Part shown: positions 13,426 to 18,277 of the stretch, one piece after another
Layout: every line of letters starts with the position of its first letter
Position numbering within the stretch: position 1 is the first letter of the stretch
NCBI GenBank assembly: GCA_035267205.1
Contig: DATFLZ010000133.1
Location: 1-18,277, forward strand
Reading direction: 5' to 3'
Length of the DNA: 18,277 nucleotides
From: CAXMST01 sp035267205
GTDB lineage: Bacteria; Actinomycetota; Thermoleophilia; Solirubrobacterales; 70-9
Position numbers and translations under genes: made by a program
Notes under the pieces: generated by a model
What the model was told of the DNA's origin: nothing
What the model saw: only the letters and a program-made list of their open reading frames with translations
Databases searched by the model: none

Positions 13426-14766
13426 TCAGTCGTCGTCGCCCGCGTCGTCGTCCCGCTCATCGGCGACGGGCTCGGGCTTGACGATCGCGTGGATTCGGAG
13501 GGCGACGATCCGGTTCTCGCGCACCGACTCGACGCGGATGGTGTGCCCGTCCGCGGTGATCGAGTCGCCGCGCTTCGGCAGTCGCCCGAGCTCGCTGAAG
13601 ACATAGCCGCCGATCGAGTTGTAGGCGTCGCTCTCGACCGGGAGCTCGATCCCCGCATCCTCGAGGTCGCCGAGCGAGACGTGGCCCCGCACGTACCAGT
13701 CCCCGTCGGTGAGCTTGCGGACGGAGTCGGCGCGCGGATCGGTCTCGTCCTCGATCTCCCCGACGACCTCCTCGAGGATGTCCTCGACGGTCGCGATCCC
13801 GACCGTCCTGCCGTACTCGTCGACGATCACCGCAATCGAGCTCCGCTGTCGCTGCAGCTCCGCGAGCAGGTCGTCGAGAGGCTTGGTCTCGGGAACGATC
13901 GGCGCGTCGCGGATCGCGGGCTCGACCGAGGCGTCGGGACCGGCGTTCATGTAGAGCCGGGCGAGCGAGTTGTTGTGAACGATCCCTCGCACCCGGTCCG
14001 GGTTCGCGTCCTCGATCGCGACGAGGCGCGTGTGGCCCGAGGAAACGCAGCGCTGGAGCGCGTCCTCGACGGTGTGGGAGGAGTCGACCGTGACCACGGC
14101 CGGGATCGGCGTCATCACCTCGCGGGCCTCCTGCTCGTGGAGGTGAAAGACGCCGGAGAGCATCGTCGCCTCGTTCTCCTCGATGTCTCCCTGGCTTCCG
14201 GAGGCGAGGATGATCGCGCGCAGATCGTCGGCGTTGTGGTGCTCCTCGATCCGCTCGGGGTCGACGCCGAACAGGCGGACCATCGCGTTCGAGGCAACCG
14301 AGAGCGCCCATGTGAATGGGGCTGAGATCCAGCGGAACCAGTTCAGCGGCCGCGCGATCAGGCGGGAGGTCCCCTCGGCGCGGTTGATCGCGACCATCTT
14401 CGGGACCTGCTCGCCCACCGTGATGTGCAGGGCGGTGGCGATCGTGAAGGCGAGGCCGACCGAGATCACCACCGCCGTGCCCTCGCCGACCGGGCCCTCG
14501 AGCGCGGGCTCGATCAGCGCCGCGATCGCGGGCTCGCCCAAAAAGCCGATGCCCAGGGACGCCATGGTGATGCCGAGCTGGCAGGCCGCGAGATAGCGGT
14601 CGATCCGATCGAGCTGGCCGATCACCGCGGGCGCACCGCGGGCGCCCTCCTCCGCGAGCGCCTCGATCCTGCCCCGCCGGACGCGGACGAGCGCGAACTC
14701 GGCCGCGACGAAGAAGCCGTTCACGAACACGAGGACGATCAGCGAGGCAAGCGCGAGGGCTGTCAC
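13426..14766 (-). CDS. CNNM/CBS-domain membrane protein of the HlyC/CorC family
   Basis: The 446-residue protein has the standard order: an N-terminal DUF21/CNNM transmembrane domain (1 to about 165; hydrophobic stretches near 3-22, 65-85, 97-115 and 140-162, with VAAEFALVRVRRGRIE and GEQVPK), a pair of CBS domains (about 215-335, including REVMTPIPAV and VDEYGRTVGIATVEDILEE) and a C-terminal CorC_HlyC transporter-associated domain (about 350-428), then an acidic tail. Members of this family export or regulate Mg2+ and other divalent ions, and the CBS pair binds ATP-Mg in studied homologues. The old hemolysin name is misleading. GTG 14766 has GGAG six bases upstream. Its first base pairs overlap the stop of a short upstream ORF as GTGA. 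Confidence 0.93.
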   Translation of the reverse strand: MTALALASLIVLVFVNGFFVAAEFALVRVRRGRIEALAEEGARGAPAVIGQLDRIDRYLAACQLGITMASLGIGFLGEPAIAALIEPALEGPVGEGTAVVISVGLAFTIATALHITVGEQVPKMVAINRAEGTSRLIARPLNWFRWISAPFTWALSVASNAMVRLFGVDPERIEEHHNADDLRAIILASGSQGDIEENEATMLSGVFHLHEQEAREVMTPIPAVVTVDSSHTVEDALQRCVSSGHTRLVAIEDANPDRVRGIVHNNSLARLYMNAGPDASVEPAIRDAPIVPETKPLDDLLAELQRQRSSIAVIVDEYGRTVGIATVEDILEEVVGEIEDETDPRADSVRKLTDGDWYVRGHVSLGDLEDAGIELPVESDAYNSIGGYVFSELGRLPKRGDSITADGHTIRVESVRENRIVALRIHAIVKPEPVADERDDDAGDDD

Positions 14767-14882
14767 GAGCCGCTCCGGCCATCAGCGAGTTTCCGGCACA
14801 CGGGCCGGCTTTCGATCGGCGCGGCCCCACTCACCACGAGAGGGCCGCTGCTGATACTTCGAGGAAGGTCGTCGTCATTCAT
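14763..14882 (-). CDS. Possible 39-residue leader peptide of the CBS-domain membrane protein gene
   Basis: From ATG 14882 a 39-codon frame runs to a TGA that overlaps the GTG start of the downstream gene in the four bases GTGA, the standard coupling geometry. TAGCCT at 14901-14896 lies 13 bases before the ATG, so the message would have a leader of only about six bases. The product begins MNDDDLPRSI and has four prolines and no hydrophobic segment. Third positions are about 70% G/C, lower than in the large genes, so coding is not proven. Leader ORFs controlling Mg2+ transporter genes are known in enterobacteria (mgtL, corL), but the resemblance is only in placement. Confidence 0.35.
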   Translation of the reverse strand: MNDDDLPRSISSGPLVVSGAAPIESRPVCRKLADGRSGS

Positions 14883-14895
14883 CGGCGACGCGGTC

Positions 14896-14901
14896 AGGCT
14901 A
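14896..14901 (-). promoter_or_regulatory. Probable -10 element for the CBS-domain gene unit
   Basis: TAGCCT on the minus strand is the same hexamer as before secA. It would place the transcription start about six bases before the putative leader ATG and about 120 bases before the GTG of the membrane protein gene. Confidence 0.4.
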
Positions 14902-14947
14902 GCAAGCACCTGCGGAGCCGCTGCGGGAACCCGGGGGGCGTGGGCGA

Positions 14948-14953
14948 TACCTT
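14948..14953 (+). promoter_or_regulatory. Probable -10 element of the decarboxylase-agmatinase operon (leaderless)
   Basis: TACCTT fits TAnnnT and ends six bases before the GTG at 14960, so the first transcribed base should be at or beside the start codon. The intervening bases are G-rich (GGGGGT) but too close to be an efficient Shine-Dalgarno. Confidence 0.5.
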
Positions 14954-14959
14954 GGGGGT

Positions 14960-16438
14960 GTGGATCAGCAGCGGACGCCCTACCTCGACGCCCTCACTGA
15001 TCGGGCGAGGAGCGATCCGGGTCGCTTCCACATCCCGGGACACAAGGGCGGCCGCGGCGCGGACCCGCGTCTGCGCGAGGCCCTCGGCGCGGCGGCGCTG
15101 CGCCTCGATCTTCCGGCCGGTCTCGAGGGCATCGACATCGGGCCGGATCCGGCGGCGACGCCGTTCCAGCAGGCACAGGACCTGGCCGCCGCGGCCTGGG
15201 GGGCGCGGCGGAGCTGGTTTTTGGTCAACGGCGCCTCCGGCGGGAACCACGCGATCTGCATGGCCCTAGCGCACCTCGGCGACAGCGTCGTGGTGCAGCG
15301 CAACGTGCACTCATCGGTGATCGACGGCCTCGTGCTCTCCGGGCTCCGGCCGGCGTTCGTCGCCCCCGAGCTGGACGGCGAGATGGGCGTCGCCCACTGC
15401 CTGATGCCGGCGGCGCTCGACCGGGCGCTAACCGAGCCCCCGGGAGCGGTGGCCGCGTTCGCCGTCTCCCCGACCTACTTCGGCGCGGTCGCGGACATCG
15501 CCGCCCTCTCGGAGGTCGCGCACTCCCACGATGTGCCGCTCGTCGTCGACGAGTCCTGGGGGGCACACCTGGCCTTCTCCGACCAGCTGCCGGCCAACGC
15601 GCTGACCCGTGGCGCCGACGTCGTCCTCAACTCGGTCCACAAGCTCGGCGGGAGCATCACCCAGTCCGCGATCCTGCATCTCGGCTCCGAGCGGATCGAC
15701 GTCGCGATCGTCGACCGGGCGGTAACGCTCGTGGAGTCGACCAGCCCGAGTGCCCTGCTCGCGGCCTCGCTCGATGCGGCGCGTAGCCACAACGCCACCC
15801 AGGGCCCCGAGTTGCTCGCGGAGACGATCGCCTCGCTCGAGCAGCTGCGCGAGGCGGTCCGGTCGGTCGAGGGCCTGGATGTCCTCGACGAGGGGATCGC
15901 CGAACACCCGAGCGTCCACGCGTGGGATCCGCTGCGGCTGACCGTGGACGTGCGCGGCACCGGCGCCACCGGGCACGCGATCGCCTCGCACATGCAACAA
16001 CACGCCAACGTCTGGCCCGAGCTCTACGCCGAGAACGTGGTCGTCGCGGTGTTCGGGATCGGCGAGCCCGTCGCGGAGACCGGCGCCCGACTGCTCGCCG
16101 CGCTGAGCGCGGCGGCCGCCGAGGTCGGCGCCGAGCGCGATGCGCGCAAGGTCCAGTTCGCCCCGCCGCCTCCCTGGGGCCCGACGGAGATGACTCCGAG
16201 GGCCGCCTTTCTGGGGCCGCAGGACGTGGTCGACTTCGACGCAGCCGAGGGACGGATCGCGTCCGAGTCGCTCGCCGCCTACCCGCCGGGCGTGCCGAAC
16301 GTGCTGCCCGGCGAGCGGCTGACCCGGGAGACGCTCGACTACATCGCCGACTCGTTGGCGAACGGCGGACAGGTCCGGGGCGCCAGCGACCGGAGCCTGC
16401 AGACCATCCGCGTCGTCCGTGAGGGCGGGGAGTCCTGA
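14960..16438 (+). CDS. speA: Orn/Lys/Arg decarboxylase family protein, probable arginine decarboxylase
   Basis: The 492-residue protein is a fold-type-I PLP decarboxylase of the Gram-positive SpeA/YaaO type, without the N-terminal wing domain of the large enterobacterial enzymes. Motifs in order: HIPGHKGG (24-31), NGASGGNHA (90-98, phosphate binding), VDESWGAHL with D197 and H203, NSVHKLGGSITQ with Schiff-base K228, TSPSALLAASLD, and AYPPGVPNVLPGE near the C-terminus. Family motifs do not separate arginine, lysine and ornithine as substrates. The next gene is agmatinase, which overlaps by one base (TGATG) and uses agmatine, so arginine is the best inference. Start GTG 14960 is supported by a -10 hexamer six bases upstream; no other start nearby keeps the family N-terminus. 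Confidence 0.88.
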   Translation: MDQQRTPYLDALTDRARSDPGRFHIPGHKGGRGADPRLREALGAAALRLDLPAGLEGIDIGPDPAATPFQQAQDLAAAAWGARRSWFLVNGASGGNHAICMALAHLGDSVVVQRNVHSSVIDGLVLSGLRPAFVAPELDGEMGVAHCLMPAALDRALTEPPGAVAAFAVSPTYFGAVADIAALSEVAHSHDVPLVVDESWGAHLAFSDQLPANALTRGADVVLNSVHKLGGSITQSAILHLGSERIDVAIVDRAVTLVESTSPSALLAASLDAARSHNATQGPELLAETIASLEQLREAVRSVEGLDVLDEGIAEHPSVHAWDPLRLTVDVRGTGATGHAIASHMQQHANVWPELYAENVVVAVFGIGEPVAETGARLLAALSAAAAEVGAERDARKVQFAPPPPWGPTEMTPRAAFLGPQDVVDFDAAEGRIASESLAAYPPGVPNVLPGERLTRETLDYIADSLANGGQVRGASDRSLQTIRVVREGGES

Positions 16439-17373
16439 TGGCCGACCCCGCGCAGTCCACCCCCAGGATCAGCGGCGTTCGCAGCTTCGCGCGCCGTGAA
16501 CACACGAGGGACCTCAACGGCGTGAACGCGGCGATCGCCGGAATTCCGTTCGACACCGGGGCGAGCTACAGAACCGGGGCCCGCTTCGGGCCGGAGGCGA
16601 TCCGCTCCGCCTCGGTGCTGCTGCGCGAGTGGGACCCGATCCTGGAGGTAGCCACCCTGGAGGACCTCCGGATCGTGGACTGGGGCGACGTCGGCCTGAC
16701 CCCGGGCGACGCCGAGCTCGCGGTCAGCCAGATCGCGGAGCAGCTTGCTCCGATCGCGGAGTCAGGGGCGGTGCCCCTGGGCCTCGGAGGAGATCACCTG
16801 GTCGCGCTCGGGGAGCTGCGGGCGCTGGCGGCCACCGCGGGGCCGCTCGGGCTGATCCTGCTCGACTCCCACGCCGACACCTGGGACGCCTATATGGGCC
16901 AGCGCTTCTTCCACGGGACGCCGTTCAAGCGGGCGGTGGAAGAGGGCCTGATCGACCCCTCTCGATCGCTGCTCGCCGGCATGCGGGGGCCCAGCTACTC
17001 GGCCGCCGACCTCGAGGACGCCCGCGCGCTCGGCTTCGAGGTGCTGCCCTATCCCGAGCTCGCCGCCGGCGGCGCCGATGCCTACGGTGAGCTCGCCCGC
17101 GAGCGAGCCGGCGACGGCCCCTGCTTTCTCAGCTTCGACATCGACTTCGTCGATCCGGCCTTCGCACCCGCGACGGGGACGCCGGAGGTCGGTGGCCCGA
17201 GCAGCGCCGAGGCGCTCGGCTACGTCCGCTCACTGCGCGACATCGACTTCCGGGGATTCGACGTCGTCGAGGTCAGCCCACCGTATGACGGCCCCGGACA
17301 GGTGACCTCGCTGCTCGCCGCGAACGTCGCCTACACGATGCTGGGCCTACTGGCGCTCCGCCGGCGCGGCTGA
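16438..17373 (+). CDS. speB: Agmatinase (ureohydrolase family)
   Basis: Agmatinase hydrolyses agmatine to putrescine and urea using two Mn2+ ions. The 311-residue protein shows the arginase/agmatinase ligands: H120 in GGDH, D143, H145 and D147 in DSHADTWD, and D234/D236 in SFDIDFVDPAFAPATGTPE. FHGTPF after the second motif is typical of agmatinases; guanidinobutyrase and similar ureohydrolases cannot be fully excluded, but the overlapping decarboxylase gene makes agmatinase most likely. The ATG shares one base with the upstream TGA, so translation is coupled. The last 27 bases overlap the 3' end of the convergent TerC-family gene. No transporter or spermidine synthase gene is visible, so the window shows only the route to putrescine. 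Confidence 0.93.
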   Translation: MADPAQSTPRISGVRSFARREHTRDLNGVNAAIAGIPFDTGASYRTGARFGPEAIRSASVLLREWDPILEVATLEDLRIVDWGDVGLTPGDAELAVSQIAEQLAPIAESGAVPLGLGGDHLVALGELRALAATAGPLGLILLDSHADTWDAYMGQRFFHGTPFKRAVEEGLIDPSRSLLAGMRGPSYSAADLEDARALGFEVLPYPELAAGGADAYGELARERAGDGPCFLSFDIDFVDPAFAPATGTPEVGGPSSAEALGYVRSLRDIDFRGFDVVEVSPPYDGPGQVTSLLAANVAYTMLGLLALRRRG

Positions 17374-18277
17374 GCCCGGACTCGCCGAATCGCCACCGTC
17401 CTCGTCGTCCTCGGCGAGGATCGAGGCCGTGATCCCGGCCGCGAAGATCGCGGCGACGACGCCGAGCGAGGCGAGCGGGGAGATGTGGATCAGGTCGGCC
17501 TGCTCGAGCGCGAGCTTGATCGCGATCACGCCGAGGACGACCGCGATCGTCTGGTCGAGGTACTGGAAGCGCTCGATCAGACGGTCCACGAGGATGATCA
17601 GCGCGCGGAGACCGAGCAGGGCGAAGACGTTTGCCGTCCAGATGATGAAGCTGTCGCGCGTGATCGCGAAGGCGGCCGGGATCGAGTCGATCGCGAAGAC
17701 GATGTCGGTGAAGATCAGGCCGACGAAGCAGAGGAAGATCGGCGTCGTATGCAGGGACCCCCCGGTGCGGGTGAACCAGCGGCCGTCGGTCTCACCGGTG
17801 TCGACGGGGAACACCCGCCGCACCGCCCGGATCATCAGGTTGTGCTCGACGTCGATCCCTTCTTCCATCCCGCGCCCGATCCGCACGGCGAGGATCAGCA
17901 GGCCCGCGGCGAGCACGTAGATCAGGAAATCGAAGCGCTCGAGCAACTCGATCCCACCGAGGATCGCCAGCCCGCGCATGACCAGCGCGAAGATGATCCC
18001 GAGAATGATCAGGCGTGGACGATGCTGCGGCGGGACCTGGAAGTAGGTGAACAGGAGCAGGAAGACGAAGACGTTGTCGAGCGAGAGGGAGCGCTCGATC
18101 AGGTAGACCGTCGTGTAAAGGACGGCGTCATCGGCGCCGCGCTCGACCCAGATCACGACCGCGGCAAGCATCGCGAGCATGAACCAGCCGACCGACCACC
18201 AGGCAGCCTCGCGGAACGTCGGCTCACCATTGCGGCCGAACAGCTTCAGATCGCCGAAGGAAGCCACGACGATCACC
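17347..18277 (-). CDS. TerC family integral membrane protein (5' end cut by window edge)
   Basis: The open frame runs to the right window edge. The visible 309 codons start with a cytoplasmic-looking FREAAWWSVGWF segment, and the first transmembrane helix that TerC proteins carry before it is missing, so the true start lies outside; the GTG at 18276 is probably internal. About seven hydrophobic segments remain (around 27-45, 67-80, 88-108, 115-132, 177-200, 211-230, 243-260 and 268-288). The two acidic family signatures are intact: SLSLDNVFVFLLLF with D67 and FTDIVFAIDSIPA with D191 and D197. TerC/Alx-type proteins export Mn2+ or load metal onto exported enzymes; tellurite resistance is only the historical name. 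The tail is acidic and probably cytoplasmic. It is convergent with speB. Confidence 0.92.
   Translation of the reverse strand, partial: VIVVASFGDLKLFGRNGEPTFREAAWWSVGWFMLAMLAAVVIWVERGADDAVLYTTVYLIERSLSLDNVFVFLLLFTYFQVPPQHRPRLIILGIIFALVMRGLAILGGIELLERFDFLIYVLAAGLLILAVRIGRGMEEGIDVEHNLMIRAVRRVFPVDTGETDGRWFTRTGGSLHTTPIFLCFVGLIFTDIVFAIDSIPAAFAITRDSFIIWTANVFALLGLRALIILVDRLIERFQYLDQTIAVVLGVIAIKLALEQADLIHISPLASLGVVAAIFAAGITASILAEDDEDGGDSASPGSAAPAERQ

Noticed and set aside
13111..14325. 404-codon plus-strand frame opposite the CBS-domain gene
   Set aside because: Antisense shadow with no recognisable domain and no start signals.
13457..14830. 457-codon minus-strand frame inside the CBS-domain gene
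   Set aside because: It is slightly longer than the real gene but made up of Arg/Gly/Ala/Pro-rich low-complexity sequence, without membrane segments or CBS motifs. The 446-residue frame has all expected domains.
1..18277. CRISPR array, transposon, integrase, toxin-antitoxin or phage-defence genes
   Set aside because: I looked for regularly spaced repeats, terminal inverted repeats, transposase or nuclease motifs and found none; all large genes are metabolic, envelope or translocation genes.

Overview
This window is a compact, high-GC bacterial chromosome segment (about 70% G+C by eye) with strong G/C preference at third codon positions, frequent GTG starts and several promoters placed directly on start codons. 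Together with the gene content this points to Actinomycetota. The deep-branching class Thermoleophilia (Solirubrobacter/Gaiella-like) is my best guess, but it rests on general resemblance and not on a marker gene. Almost every base is assigned: 17 full-length or near full-length protein genes, two genes cut by the window edges (secA on the left, a TerC-type membrane protein on the right), one possible leader peptide, and no rRNA, tRNA, CRISPR array, insertion sequence or prophage that I can see. No gene-free stretch exceeds 300 bases. The longest is 7297-7563, which holds a repeat-rich promoter region.

Layout. Positions 1-1508 (minus strand) carry comF, hpf and the start of secA: a phosphoribosyltransferase-fold ComF protein, a short ribosome-hibernation factor translated just after it, and the secretion ATPase with its own start-proximal promoter. 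Positions 1586-5217 (minus strand) hold an aspartate-family amino-acid operon, lysA-hom-thrC, covering the last step to lysine and two steps to threonine; thrB is not present here. A divergent alpha/beta hydrolase follows (5318-6043, plus). Positions 6100-7296 (minus) encode a secreted coiled-coil M23 peptidase, whose upstream region contains three phased TTGCAAGC sites.

Positions 7564-10841 contain a divergent pair: an AIM24-family protein (minus) and a membrane-anchored protein with cell-wall-binding-repeat-2-like modules (plus). The latter is followed by an unrecognised 83-residue protein and a metallo-beta-lactamase-fold hydrolase. Positions 10894-13037 hold a thiolase (minus) divergent from a 3-hydroxyacyl-CoA dehydrogenase (plus), a plausible fatty-acid or acyl-CoA oxidation pair. 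Positions 13054-14882 (minus) hold a small unknown protein, a CorC/CNNM-type CBS-domain membrane protein and a possible 39-codon leader peptide ending in the corC start codon. Positions 14960-17373 (plus) hold a two-gene polyamine operon: a fold-type-I basic amino-acid decarboxylase, probably arginine decarboxylase, overlapping agmatinase by one base. This would turn arginine into agmatine and then putrescine. The agmatinase 3' end overlaps that of the TerC-family gene by 27 bases.

The region is mainly housekeeping. I did not find a convincing undescribed multi-gene system. The observations most worth following up concern regulation: phased repeats upstream of the M23 gene, leaderless promoters, the corC leader ORF and the dyad upstream of lysA. 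Two protein-level observations stand out: the short HPF, and an arginine at the cofactor-discriminating position of the hydroxyacyl-CoA dehydrogenase.
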